Positions 7,884 to 16,079 of a stretch of 64,000 bases of DNA are shown here, in pieces (the first letter of the stretch is position 1; the number at the start of each line of letters is the position of its first letter). The notes beneath the pieces were generated by a model, which did not search any database, had not been told where the DNA came from, and worked only from the letters and a program-made list of their open reading frames with translations. This DNA comes from Burkholderiaceae bacterium (lineage in GTDB: Bacteria; Pseudomonadota; Gammaproteobacteria; Burkholderiales; Burkholderiaceae_E). The translations under genes were made by a program, and so were the position numbers. The DNA lies in contig JADJVQ010000019.1 of the NCBI GenBank assembly GCA_016710525.1, forward strand, positions 51,554 to 115,553, given 5' to 3'.

Positions 7884-9665
7884 TCAGATTTTCAGGTGGT
7901 GCCGGACGATATTGGCCAGGTCGTCGAGTTCGTAGGGCTTGGCCAGGTAGTCGTCCATGCCGGCTTCGCGGCAGCGCTCGCGGTCGCCGCTGACGGCATT
8001 GGCCGTGATGGCGATGATCGGGGTGCGCGCGGCGCCGGTACGCCGCTCGTGCTCCCGCCATTGGCGGGTGGCCTGCCAGCCGTCTAGGACCGGCATCTGG
8101 CAGTCCATCAGTACCACGCCGTAGGTTGTCTGGCGCAGGTGTTCGAGCGCCTGCTGGCCGTCGCCGGCGACCGTCACGGTCAATCCCATCAGTTCGAGCA
8201 TTTCGCGCGCGATCAGGGCATTGATCGCGTTGTCTTCGACCAGCAGCACCTGGCCGGCCAGAGGCAGGCTGGCGCCCGGTGCGGTCGCGGGCGGCGGCAC
8301 GTCGGGGGCCGCACAGGGGCGGCAGGGCAAGGTGAATCGAAAGAGGGCACCGCCGCCCGGCGCGGGCTGGCAGGCGACATCGCCACCCATCGCTCGGGCC
8401 AGATCGCGTGAAATCGTCAGTCCCAGCCCGATGCCGGCACGGTGAACGGGCGAACCGGGTGCGGCGACCTGCTCGAACGCGCGGAAGATCCGTTCGGTCT
8501 GGTCGGCGGCGATGCCGATACCGGTATCGCGGACCACGAAGACCAGCAAGTCGTGTTCGGACGAGACGGTCAGCGTGACCTGGCCCGCGGTCGTGAACTT
8601 GATCGCATTGCCGATCAGGTTGTGCAGCACCTGTTTCAGTCGCGCGGCATCGGCGTCGATCCACGGCGGCAGCCCGGCGCCCCGGGTCACCTCGAAACGA
8701 AGGCCCTTCTGGCTGGCCAGCGGTTCGAGCAGGTCGGTGACTTCGCGCACCAGGGATTCGAGGCGGGCGGGGCCGCTTTCGATCACCAGGCGGCCGGCCT
8801 CGATCTTGGACAGGTCGAGCAGATCGCCGATGACGGTGTTCAGGTGCCGGCTCGACTGCTCGATCACGGCCAGCTGCGGCAGCTGTGCCGGGTTGGTGGT
8901 CGAACGGCGCAGCATCTGGGTCATGCCGAGGATGCCGTTCAACGGGGTGCGCATCTCGTGGCTGACAATCGCCAGGAAGCGGCTCTTGACCTGGTTGGAA
9001 TGCTCGGCGAGCAGCAGCGCGCGTTGCCGCTGGTCGGCGATCGCGGCGTTTTCGTGGCGCAGGCGGATGAGTTCCGCGAGGCGCCGTTCGAGCCCCCTGG
9101 CTTCCATCAGGAGCATCACGAAAATGATCAGCAGGCCGCTGCCCAGGAAGACCGAGTTGCGCGTGCCCTGCCAGAGCAGCAGCAGCGCGTTCGGGATCAG
9201 CACGATGCCGAAGAACAGCGCGCTTGCCCGGAAGTCGCTGCCCAGCGAGAAGACCGACACGGCCGACACGACGGCCACGCTGGCCAGCAGCAGTGAATCG
9301 ATCTGAGGCGTGGACAGGCCGGTGAACAGGAGCCCCAAGGCGCTCCAGGTGGCGGATTCGACGCACATCAGCAGGATGAATCGCCACCAGCGCCTGGGCA
9401 GGTCGATCTGATCCGAAGGGGTCTGGTTGAAGTTGCGGTCGTCCAGCACCCGGGCCCCGGACACCAGCACCCGCAGGATCACCCAGCTGGCCATCAGCGT
9501 GCCGCCCAGCACGGGCCACAGCACGATTCCGACGATGATCGAGAAGACGATGCCGGCGATCACGGGCCGTGGCGACAGCTTGAACAGCAGGGCCGTCTGG
9601 TCGAATGCAACCCGGCGCTGGATCTCCCGGCGGTCGTCTTCGCTGGCTATCGAGTCGCTCACCAC
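7884..9665 (-). CDS. Hybrid sensor histidine kinase/response regulator
   Basis: A membrane-bound hybrid kinase of about 593 aa. The N-terminal third carries several hydrophobic segments (for example P-V-I-A-G-I-V-F-S-I-I-V-G-I-V-L, and V-A-V-V-S-A-V-S-V-F), then a coiled linker. The HisKA H-box is V-S-H-E-M-R-T-P-L-N, the HATPase domain has N-L-I-G-N-A-I-K-F and D-T-G-I-G-I, and a C-terminal receiver domain has V-E-D-N and the phospho-Asp in L-M-D-C-Q-M-P. The frame is open to a GTG at 9743, but a TACAAT -10-like box sits only 12 bp before it, so a GTG near 9665 is the better start. No partner regulator with an output domain is adjacent. The signal is unknown. Confidence 0.88.
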   Translation of the reverse strand: MVSDSIASEDDRREIQRRVAFDQTALLFKLSPRPVIAGIVFSIIVGIVLWPVLGGTLMASWVILRVLVSGARVLDDRNFNQTPSDQIDLPRRWWRFILLMCVESATWSALGLLFTGLSTPQIDSLLLASVAVVSAVSVFSLGSDFRASALFFGIVLIPNALLLLWQGTRNSVFLGSGLLIIFVMLLMEARGLERRLAELIRLRHENAAIADQRQRALLLAEHSNQVKSRFLAIVSHEMRTPLNGILGMTQMLRRSTTNPAQLPQLAVIEQSSRHLNTVIGDLLDLSKIEAGRLVIESGPARLESLVREVTDLLEPLASQKGLRFEVTRGAGLPPWIDADAARLKQVLHNLIGNAIKFTTAGQVTLTVSSEHDLLVFVVRDTGIGIAADQTERIFRAFEQVAAPGSPVHRAGIGLGLTISRDLARAMGGDVACQPAPGGGALFRFTLPCRPCAAPDVPPPATAPGASLPLAGQVLLVEDNAINALIAREMLELMGLTVTVAGDGQQALEHLRQTTYGVVLMDCQMPVLDGWQATRQWREHERRTGAARTPIIAITANAVSGDRERCREAGMDDYLAKPYELDDLANIVRHHLKI

Positions 9666-9754
9666 CGAGGGGCCTGGAAAAGGGAACGACTGGATTGAGG
9701 GAGAATCAGAGGAAGCCGAAGGCAGGGCGCCACACTTGGGCACAACCGTGAATT

Positions 9755-9783
9755 ATTGTAGCCGATGCGGGGCACGGTCAGGC
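9755..9783 (-). promoter_or_regulatory. Possible promoter of the hybrid kinase gene
   Basis: Reading the minus strand, TACAAT (9755-9760) is a good -10 match. A weak -35-like segment (CTGACC/GCCTGA region) lies 15-17 bp upstream, in the divergent gap between this kinase and the SDR gene at 9842. The -35 is poor, so the call rests mainly on the -10 and its place. Confidence 0.3.
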
Positions 9784-9841
9784 ACGCTGCACCGTGCCCA
9801 TGCCGTCATCGGGCGGATGGATTCTTTCAAGAGGACGAATG

Positions 9842-10636
9842 ATGGAACTTGGCCTATCGGGCAGGCGGGCATTGATCACCGGCAGCACCGGCGGCATCGG
9901 GTATGCGATCGCCGAAGGACTGGCCCGCGAAGGGGCGCGGGTGTGGATCACCGGTCGCACGAGCGAGTCGGTGCAGGCGGCGCTGGCGCGCCTCGAACAG
10001 GCTGTGCCGGGCTGCCAGGCGGGCGGCACGGCCGCCGATTGCGCAACGCCCGAGGGCGCGCAGAAGGTCTTCGACGATCTGCCGGCGGTCGAGATTCTGG
10101 TCAACAACCTGGGCGTGTACGGGCGCGCTGCGGCCTTCGAGACGACCGATGCGCAATGGCAATCGATCTTCGACACCAATGTGATGAGCGGCGTGCGCTT
10201 CACCCGGCACTACGCGCCCGCCATGGCACAGCGCGGCTGGGGCCGGGTGGTGTTCGTGTCCAGTGAATCGGCCTTGAACATTCCGCGCGAAATGATCCAC
10301 TACGGCATGAGCAAGGCGGCCCAGCTCGCGATCTCGCGCGGCTTCGCGATCGAGATGGCGGGCACCGGCGTGACCGTGAACGCCTTGCTGCCGGGGCCGA
10401 CCCGAACCGAGAACACCGAACGCCTGCGGGCCGAGCGGGCCAGCGCCGCGGGTCTTTCGGTCGCCGAGCTGGAAGCGGAGTTTTTCCGGAAATTCCGGCC
10501 GAGTTCGCTGCTTGCACGATTCACCAGTGCCGACGAGGTGGCCAGCGCCGCGGTCTATCTGTGCAGCGAACGCGCCAGCGCCACGACCGGCGCCGCGATG
10601 CGGGTCGACGGTGGCATCGTCAACCAGATCATGTAG
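9842..10636 (+). CDS. SDR-family oxidoreductase (3-oxoacyl-ACP-reductase-like)
   Basis: This classical SDR of 264 aa has the nucleotide motif T-G-S-T-G-G-I-G, N-N-L-G in strand 4, and the catalytic Ser in V-S-S-E-S with Tyr/Lys in Y-G-M-S-K. The C-terminus M-R-V-D-G-G-I-V-N is typical. Two ATGs are adjacent at 9839 and 9842. The AAGAGGA Shine-Dalgarno at 9829-9835 is better spaced for 9842. The longer insert between strand 6 and the C-terminus (E-R-L-R-A-E-R-A to F-R-P-S-S-L-L-A-R) is characteristic of one SDR subgroup seen with 3-oxoacyl reductases. The substrate is unknown, and the gene stands alone, divergent from the hybrid kinase. Confidence 0.87.
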   Translation: MELGLSGRRALITGSTGGIGYAIAEGLAREGARVWITGRTSESVQAALARLEQAVPGCQAGGTAADCATPEGAQKVFDDLPAVEILVNNLGVYGRAAAFETTDAQWQSIFDTNVMSGVRFTRHYAPAMAQRGWGRVVFVSSESALNIPREMIHYGMSKAAQLAISRGFAIEMAGTGVTVNALLPGPTRTENTERLRAERASAAGLSVAELEAEFFRKFRPSSLLARFTSADEVASAAVYLCSERASATTGAAMRVDGGIVNQIM

Positions 10637-10647
10637 CGCGCTTGGCG

Positions 10648-10684
10648 CTTCATCTTTCTTCATGTTCGCCAACATTCGCTTCAT
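10648..10684 (+). promoter_or_regulatory. Phased CTTCAT direct repeats upstream of the Cpx-like operon
   Basis: CTTCAT occurs at 10648-10653, 10658-10663 and 10679-10684, spacings of 10 and 21 bp, that is, on one face of the helix. The array lies 65-101 bp upstream of the start of the Spy-like lipoprotein gene. OmpR-family regulators bind direct repeats spaced about one helical turn apart, and the operon encodes such a regulator, so autoregulation is a reasonable inference. Confidence 0.4.
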
Positions 10685-10748
10685 GCGGGGGGCGCAGGAT
10701 GCGTGCATGCCCTTTCGGGCTGCCCGATTCCACGACAGGAGAACCCGC

Positions 10749-11288
10749 ATGACCGAACTGAACCAGAATCTTCCCCAGGACTCCCAGGCCGGCGCTGCCG
10801 CCCAGAAACCTCGTCGCCGCCGTTTCTGGATGCTCGCCGGAGTGGCCACCGTCGTCGCCGGGCTGGCGGCCTGCGCGCCCGGACATCATCGCCATGGCGA
10901 TGGCCCGATGGGCATGCATGGCCAGATGGATCCCGAATCGATGGGCAAACGCGTCGACAAGGCCGTCGAGTGGGTGCTCTCCGATGTCCAGGCCAGTGCC
11001 GAGCAAAAGCAGAAGGTGTCCGCAATCGCCAAGCAGGCGATCGGCGACCTGGCGCCGCTGCGCGACAAGCACCGTGCCGCGCGCAAGAGCGCCGTGGAAC
11101 TGATGGCCGCGCCCACCGTCGATCGCGCGGCGATGGAAACCTTGCGGGCCGGGCAGCTGCAGCTCGCCGATCAGGCCAGCCGGCGGGTCACGCAGGCGCT
11201 TGCCGATGTGGCCGACGTGCTGACTCCCGAGCAGCGGGTCAAGCTCAAGGAGCGGCTGGACAAGCGGATGGGGCGCCGCTGGTCATGA
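10749..11288 (+). CDS. Spy/CpxP-family periplasmic protein, predicted lipoprotein with His/Met-rich segment
   Basis: A 179-aa protein with an Arg-rich start (P-R-R-R-R-F), a hydrophobic signal segment and the lipobox L-A-A-C near residues 38-41. Directly after the Cys comes P-G-H-H-R-H-G-D-G-P-M-G-M-H-G-Q-M, rich in histidine and methionine and plausible for metal binding. The helical remainder carries the LTxxQ-type motif L-T-P-E-Q near the C-terminus, as in CpxP/Spy chaperones and stress modulators. It lies 15 bp upstream of the regulator and kinase genes on the same strand, an arrangement like cpxP with cpxRA. By analogy it may modulate the kinase or buffer metal ions at the envelope. Lipidation is predicted only from the motif. 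Confidence 0.82.
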   Translation: MTELNQNLPQDSQAGAAAQKPRRRRFWMLAGVATVVAGLAACAPGHHRHGDGPMGMHGQMDPESMGKRVDKAVEWVLSDVQASAEQKQKVSAIAKQAIGDLAPLRDKHRAARKSAVELMAAPTVDRAAMETLRAGQLQLADQASRRVTQALADVADVLTPEQRVKLKERLDKRMGRRWS

Positions 11289-11303
11289 ACGGACGCTGAT
11301 CCG

Positions 11304-11993
11304 ATGACCCGCATCCTGATGATCGAGGACGATGCCCGCCTCGCGGCGATGGTGCGAACCTATCTGGGGGACGCGGGTTTCGAGGTGGCGGTGGCCGATG
11401 ACGCGGCGCGTGGCCTGCGTCATCTCGAGCGCCAGCCGTACGACCTGGTGCTGCTCGACCTGATGCTGCCGGACGCCGACGGTCTCGAGGTGTGCCGGCG
11501 GATTCGCGCCGGCAGCGCGGTCCCGATCATCATGGTGACCGCGAAGGGCGAAACGACCGATCGCGTCGTCGGCCTGGAGCTGGGCGCCGACGACTACTTG
11601 GCCAAGCCTTTCGATCCGCGCGAACTGCTGGCCCGCGTGCGCGCGGTGCTGCGTCGCCACGGGGCGGACGCGGGCCCGGGTATCGAGGTGATGCGCTTTG
11701 GCCGCCTGGAGATCGACAAGGCCTCGCGGCAGGTGCGCCGCGACGGTCAGGACCTTGGCCTGACGGCACGCCAGCACGATCTGCTGGTGGCCATGGCCGA
11801 GCGCGCCGGGCGCGTGCTCACCCGCGATCAGCTGATCGATCTGGTCGGCGCCGATGGCGGCGAAACCATCGACCGGTCGATCGACGTGCATATCGCGAAG
11901 ATCCGCGCGGCCATCGAGGACGATCCGCATCATCCCAGGCGGATCATCACGGTGCGTGGGGCGGGTTATGTGTTCGCCAAGGCCCAGGACTGA
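11304..11993 (+). CDS. OmpR/PhoB-family response regulator (Cpx-like)
   Basis: This 229-aa regulator has an N-terminal receiver with acidic E-D-D at residues 8-10, the phospho-Asp in L-L-D-L-M-L-P (about residue 52), the Thr in M-V-T-A-K and the Lys in Y-L-A-K-P-F. The C-terminal winged-helix domain shows L-T-A-R-Q-H-D-L-L, R-S-I-D-V-H-I-A-K-I-R and the closing V-R-G-A-G-Y-V-F. It is followed 2 bp later by its kinase gene and preceded by the Spy-like gene. Likely targets include its own promoter with phased CTTCAT repeats. Confidence 0.93.
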   Translation: MTRILMIEDDARLAAMVRTYLGDAGFEVAVADDAARGLRHLERQPYDLVLLDLMLPDADGLEVCRRIRAGSAVPIIMVTAKGETTDRVVGLELGADDYLAKPFDPRELLARVRAVLRRHGADAGPGIEVMRFGRLEIDKASRQVRRDGQDLGLTARQHDLLVAMAERAGRVLTRDQLIDLVGADGGETIDRSIDVHIAKIRAAIEDDPHHPRRIITVRGAGYVFAKAQD

Positions 11994-11995
11994 CG

Positions 11996-13513
11996 ATGAG
12001 CCGGGCGAACGGCGATCGTGGTTCGGCTGGCTCTGCACGCTGGCGCGGCTGGCTCGCGCGTCGGCTGTACTTGCGCATCTATGTGGCGGTGCTGGCGAGC
12101 CTGCTGGTCTTCGCGCTGCTGATGGGCGGGCTCTGGCGCTGGGCGCTGCATTCGGATGATCGGCCCGGCACGGCCGAACTCGCCACCGAACTCGCCGCCG
12201 ACCTGCTGCCCTCGGATGCCGGGCGCGACGCCTGGCAGCGCACCCTGTCGCGATGGCAGGCGCGCACCGGCATCGACCTCACGCTGACCGATGCGGGCGG
12301 ACAGGCACTGGCCAGCGCGGGCAAGCCGATGGCGCCGGACGTGCTGCGCGACACCGACCGGGAGCATCGGGACCGCGGCGGCTGGGTGTCGCGCCGCGAC
12401 GGACCGCCGGTCTGGATGGTGCCCCTGGCCGATGGCCGCCGGCTGTATGCGAGCCGTCTGTGGCGGACTTCCGGCGGGCGGCCGCCCTTGCCCGGATTCG
12501 TGGGCAGTCTGGCGCTGGTCGTACTGCTGATCGGCGTGGCTGTCTACCCGGTGGTGCGCCGGCTGACGCGCCGGCTCGAGTCGCTGCAGGTCGCGGTGGA
12601 GGCGCTGGGCGCCGGCGATCTCTCGACCCGGGTGCCGGTGCGCGGTCGCGACGAAGTGGCGGCCCTGGCGGAAAGCTTCAATCGGGCCGCGCAGCGCATC
12701 GAGGACCTTGTGCGTGCCAGCCGCAGCCTGCTGGCCAATGCCTCGCACGAACTGCGTTCGCCGCTGGCGCGCATCCGGATGGCGATCGAGCTGAACGGCG
12801 ACCGTGCGACATCGGCGGCATCGCGCGACGAGCTCCGCCGCAACATTGCGGAACTGGACAGCCTGATCGACGAGATCCTGCTGGCCAGCCGGCTGGATGC
12901 CACGCCGGTGGCCGACGAGCCGGCACGCCAGCGCTTCGAGTCGGTGGATCTGGCCGGACTGTTTGCCGAGGAGGCCGCGCGCGTGGGCGTGCCGCTGGAC
13001 CTGATCGAGCCGGTGCCGGCCGGCCATGAGATCCGGGGTGATGCGCGTCTGCTGCGCCGCCTGCTGCGCAACCTGCTGGAGAATGCCGTGCGCCACGGCG
13101 GCGGCGAAGATTCGGTGCAGGCGCGTCTCGCGCACGACGGCGCGCGCTGGTGCGTCGAGGTGCTCGACCGCGGTGCCGGTGTGCCCGCCGACGAACGCGA
13201 GCGGATATTCGAGCCGTTCTACCGGTCGCGTGGCGCCAGTGAACGCGAGGGCGGCGTCGGGCTGGGTCTGTCGCTGGTGCGCCAGATCGCGGTCCATCAT
13301 GGCGGTTCCGTGGTCTGCGAATCGCGTCGCGCCAGGCGAGCGGGCGCCAGGCCGGTTCGGGCGCCAGGCCGTGCCCGACGCCGGAGCGGGCCGGTGGCTA
13401 AGCCGGCCTACGCAGTGAACCAGGGCACGATCCGGCAGCCCGCCGGCGTTCTCGTGCGGGCGTCAATCCGCGTCACCTGGCGCGTCGCCGCTGTCGAGAG
13501 AGGTAACCGTTGA
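11996..13513 (+). CDS. HAMP-domain sensor histidine kinase (CpxA-like), unusual C-terminus
   Basis: This 505-aa membrane kinase has TM1 at about residues 26-48, a periplasmic sensor region of about 110 residues, TM2 near 165-188, then HAMP (R-R-L-T-R-R-L-E-S-L). The H-box is A-S-H-E-L-R-S-P-L-A-R-I, and the ATPase domain shows N-L-L-E-N-A-V-R-H-G, D-R-G-A-G-V and G-L-G-L-S-L-V. After G-G-S-V-V-C-E-S, where such kinases normally end within about 15 residues, the frame runs on for roughly 60 Arg/Ala-rich residues with no family resemblance and overlaps the next gene by 4 bp. A late frameshift or an assembly error could explain this. The pair with the preceding regulator is clear. Confidence 0.88.
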   Translation: MSRANGDRGSAGSARWRGWLARRLYLRIYVAVLASLLVFALLMGGLWRWALHSDDRPGTAELATELAADLLPSDAGRDAWQRTLSRWQARTGIDLTLTDAGGQALASAGKPMAPDVLRDTDREHRDRGGWVSRRDGPPVWMVPLADGRRLYASRLWRTSGGRPPLPGFVGSLALVVLLIGVAVYPVVRRLTRRLESLQVAVEALGAGDLSTRVPVRGRDEVAALAESFNRAAQRIEDLVRASRSLLANASHELRSPLARIRMAIELNGDRATSAASRDELRRNIAELDSLIDEILLASRLDATPVADEPARQRFESVDLAGLFAEEAARVGVPLDLIEPVPAGHEIRGDARLLRRLLRNLLENAVRHGGGEDSVQARLAHDGARWCVEVLDRGAGVPADERERIFEPFYRSRGASEREGGVGLGLSLVRQIAVHHGGSVVCESRRARRAGARPVRAPGRARRRSGPVAKPAYAVNQGTIRQPAGVLVRASIRVTWRVAAVERGNR

Positions 13514-14745
13514 ACATCGAGCGTGAGCTGCCTGCCGGCGAAGCCGTCCGCCCGCCGCTGGCGGGGTTGCGGGTTCTGGAGCTTGGCCACATCGTGGCCG
13601 GCCCGACCGCGGGCCAGATCCTGGCCGATCTTGGCGCCGAGGTGCTGAAGATCGAGACGGTGAACGGCGGTGACCAGGCGCGCGGCACACCGGGTTCGGG
13701 AGGCGCGGCGTTCCACTTCTTCAATCGCAACAAGGGCAGTCTTGCGCTCGATCTGAAGGGCCGCGGACGCGAGGTCTTCCTTCGCCTGGCGCAGGATGCC
13801 GACATCATCATCGACAACTTCGCCTATGGCGCGGTCGACGGCCTGGGAGTCGGGTACGGCGTGGTCAGCGTCGGCAACCCGCGCGTGATCTGGCTTTCGA
13901 TCAAGGGGTTCCTGCCCGGTGCCGCCGAGGGCCGGCCGCTGCTCGATGAGCTCGCGCAGATGATGGGTGGCCTGGCCTACATGACCGGACCCGAAGGCCA
14001 GCCGCTGCGCGCGGGCGCATCGGTCATCGACATGGGCGCGGCCACCTATGGCGTGATCGGGGTGATGGCGGCGCTGCGCCAGCGTGATGCGTCGGGTCGT
14101 GGCCAGCGGATCACGGCAGGCCTGTACGAGACCAGCGTCTACTGGGTCGGACAATGGATGGCTGTCGCGCAGAACAGCGGCGAGCCGTCGGTGCCGATGC
14201 CGGTGATGCAGCAGGGCACCCGGATGGGCTGGGGTGTCTACCGGCTGTTCACCACCGCCGATGGCGACGAGGTCTTCGTCGGCATCACGTCGAACGCCCA
14301 TTGGCAGCGCTTTTGCGACGCGTTCGGCCTGGCCGCATTGAAGGACGACCCGGCCTATGCGGACAACCGGGCGCGGGTCGCACGACGCAACGAACTCGGG
14401 GCCATCCTGAGCGAGCTGATCGGGCAGCTGCGCTCCGATGAAGTCCAGCGCCGGCTGCTGGACGCGCAAGTCCCTCATGCGCCATTGCGCCGCCCGGATC
14501 AGCTGCATCGCGAGCCGGCATTGCGCGATGACGGGCAACTGGTCGACACGCCCTTGCCATCGGGCCGTACGCTGGCCTTGCCGAAGATGCCGATCCGCGC
14601 CGAGGGCTTCGACATGCCGCTGCGCCGGCCCGCGCCCGTATTGGGCGAGGACTCGCGCGAGGTGCTGACACGGCTGGGCTACTCGCCGGCCGACATCGAA
14701 GAACTGATCGCCAGCGGCGCGGTCTGCGGGCCGCCTGGCGCCTGA
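13510..14745 (+). CDS. CaiB/BaiF-family CoA-transferase (family III)
   Basis: This 411-aa class III CoA-transferase exchanges CoA between a donor thioester and an acceptor acid. The N-terminus G-L-R-V-L-E-L-G-H-I-V-A-G-P-T-A-G, then L-A-D-L-G-A-E-V-L-K-I-E, are diagnostic. The catalytic Asp is in S-V-I-D-M-G-A-A-T-Y-G (about residue 176). The start is TTG at 13510, overlapping the kinase stop as TTGA, with GAGAGG upstream. The region G-L-G-V-G-Y-G-V-V also matches. No adjacent dehydrogenase or hydratase identifies the acyl group. Confidence 0.88.
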   Translation: MNIERELPAGEAVRPPLAGLRVLELGHIVAGPTAGQILADLGAEVLKIETVNGGDQARGTPGSGGAAFHFFNRNKGSLALDLKGRGREVFLRLAQDADIIIDNFAYGAVDGLGVGYGVVSVGNPRVIWLSIKGFLPGAAEGRPLLDELAQMMGGLAYMTGPEGQPLRAGASVIDMGAATYGVIGVMAALRQRDASGRGQRITAGLYETSVYWVGQWMAVAQNSGEPSVPMPVMQQGTRMGWGVYRLFTTADGDEVFVGITSNAHWQRFCDAFGLAALKDDPAYADNRARVARRNELGAILSELIGQLRSDEVQRRLLDAQVPHAPLRRPDQLHREPALRDDGQLVDTPLPSGRTLALPKMPIRAEGFDMPLRRPAPVLGEDSREVLTRLGYSPADIEELIASGAVCGPPGA

Positions 14746-14795
14746 ACGGGCAGCCGTGCCCGCCAGCTATCGAATTCACGTTTCAGAGGATGTTC

Positions 14796-15044
14796 ATGAC
14801 AGAAAACAAAATTGCCCCGCCGTTGCCCGACCGGCTGTCGGTCGATCCGGTCAGTCCCCATCATGCCGCCGCGGTGTTCGAGCATGACATCGGCATCCGG
14901 TTCAACGGCAAGGAGCGCTTCGATGTCGAGGAGTACTGCGTCAGCGAGGGCTGGATCAGGGTGCCGGCGGGCCGGACCCTGGATCGCAAGGGCAAACCCG
15001 TGATGATCAAGCTGAAGGGGACGGTCGAGGCCTTCTATCGCTGA
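14796..15044 (+). CDS. DUF3297 family protein
   Basis: An 82-aa protein matching, from memory, the DUF3297 pattern: L-P-D-R-L-S-V-D-P near the start, G-I-R-F-N-G-K-E-R, V-E-E-Y-C-V-S-E-G-W-I, then D-R-K-G-K-P and the end L-K-G-T-V-E-A-F-Y. It is soluble, with no signal sequence, and of unknown function. Of two nearby ATGs (14790 and 14796), the second is preceded by AGAGGA at useful spacing. The stop lies immediately beside the convergent Bug-receptor stop: the TGATCA at 15042-15047 contains both stop codons. Confidence 0.8.
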   Translation: MTENKIAPPLPDRLSVDPVSPHHAAAVFEHDIGIRFNGKERFDVEEYCVSEGWIRVPAGRTLDRKGKPVMIKLKGTVEAFYR

Positions 15045-16031
15045 TCAGTCCACCTTGATGCCGGCCCGCTTGACCACCTTGCCCCACTTCGTGATTTCGG
15101 CGGCGATCAGCTTGCCGAACTGCTCGGGCGAACCGCCGACCACTTCGACGCCTTGCGCGCGGAATCGCTGCACCACGTCGGGATCGCGCAGCATGGCGCC
15201 AATGCTCTGGTTCAGGCGGGCGATCACCGCCGGCGGCGTGCCCGCGGGGGCCTGCAGGCCGAACCACACATTGACCTCATAACCGGGAACACCGGCTTCG
15301 GCGACCGTCGGCACGTCGGGCAGCAGCGGCGAACGGGTGCTTCCCGTGACGCCGATCGCGGTCACCTTGCCGGCCTTGATCTGCTGCAGCAGGTTGGGGA
15401 TGTTGTCGAACATCACGTCGGTCTCGCCGGCCAGCAGGCCAACCACCGCCGGGGCACTGCCCTTGTACGGGATGTGGACCACGTAGGTGCCGGTCATGCT
15501 CTTGAAGAGCTCCATCGACAGGTGATTCGACGACCCCGAGCCCGGTGTGCCGTAGTTGACCTTGCCGGGATTCTTTCGCGCGTAGGCGATCAGTTCCTTG
15601 ACCGAGTTCACCGGAAAGCCCTGGCGCACGGCCAGCACGTTCTGGGTGCTGGCGGCGTGGATCACGGGCGCGAAGTCCTTGAGCGCGTCGTAGGGCATCT
15701 TGGCGCCGTACAGCGAAGGCAGCACCGAATAAGGCAGCGGCGTGATCAGCAGGGTATGACCGTCGGGCGGCGACTGGACCACCGCGGTATTGCCGATCAG
15801 CGTATTGCCGCCGGGGCGGTTGTCCACCACCACCGACTGCTTCCACTCGGGGCCGAGCTTCTGGCTGATGGTGCGTGCCAGCGTGTCGTTGAAACCGCCG
15901 GGCGGGTAGGGCACGACGATGCGCACGGCCTTGTTCGGAAACTCCTGCGCGCCGACGAGCGCGGGGGCGCCAAGGCCCAGCGCGAGTGCGGCGGAGCCGC
16001 CGGCGAGGGTGAATTTTCTTCTGGATGTCAT
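15045..16031 (-). CDS. Bug-family tripartite tricarboxylate transporter solute receptor
   Basis: A 328-aa periplasmic binding protein with an N-terminal Tat-like signal (S-R-R-K-F-T-L-A-G-G) and a cleavage region near A-L-V-G-A-Q. Family marks are P-N-K-A-V-R-I-V-V-P-Y-P-P-G-G, V-D-N-R-P-G-G-N, Y-G-T-P-G-S-G-S-S-N-H-L and A-G-T-P-P-A-V-I-A-R-L-N. Bug receptors deliver carboxylates to TctAB permeases or act as orphan receptors. The gene follows the enolase-superfamily gene by 48 bp on the same strand, so its ligand may be the sugar acid or aromatic-derived acid used by that enzyme. No tctAB genes are adjacent; the pair at 41565-42026/40032-41543 is distant. Confidence 0.9.
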   Translation of the reverse strand: MTSRRKFTLAGGSAALALGLGAPALVGAQEFPNKAVRIVVPYPPGGFNDTLARTISQKLGPEWKQSVVVDNRPGGNTLIGNTAVVQSPPDGHTLLITPLPYSVLPSLYGAKMPYDALKDFAPVIHAASTQNVLAVRQGFPVNSVKELIAYARKNPGKVNYGTPGSGSSNHLSMELFKSMTGTYVVHIPYKGSAPAVVGLLAGETDVMFDNIPNLLQQIKAGKVTAIGVTGSTRSPLLPDVPTVAEAGVPGYEVNVWFGLQAPAGTPPAVIARLNQSIGAMLRDPDVVQRFRAQGVEVVGGSPEQFGKLIAAEITKWGKVVKRAGIKVD

Positions 16032-16079
16032 GGGTGTCTCCGGGAGTTTTGTGATCTTGTCGGGATGCAGCGCAGGGCT

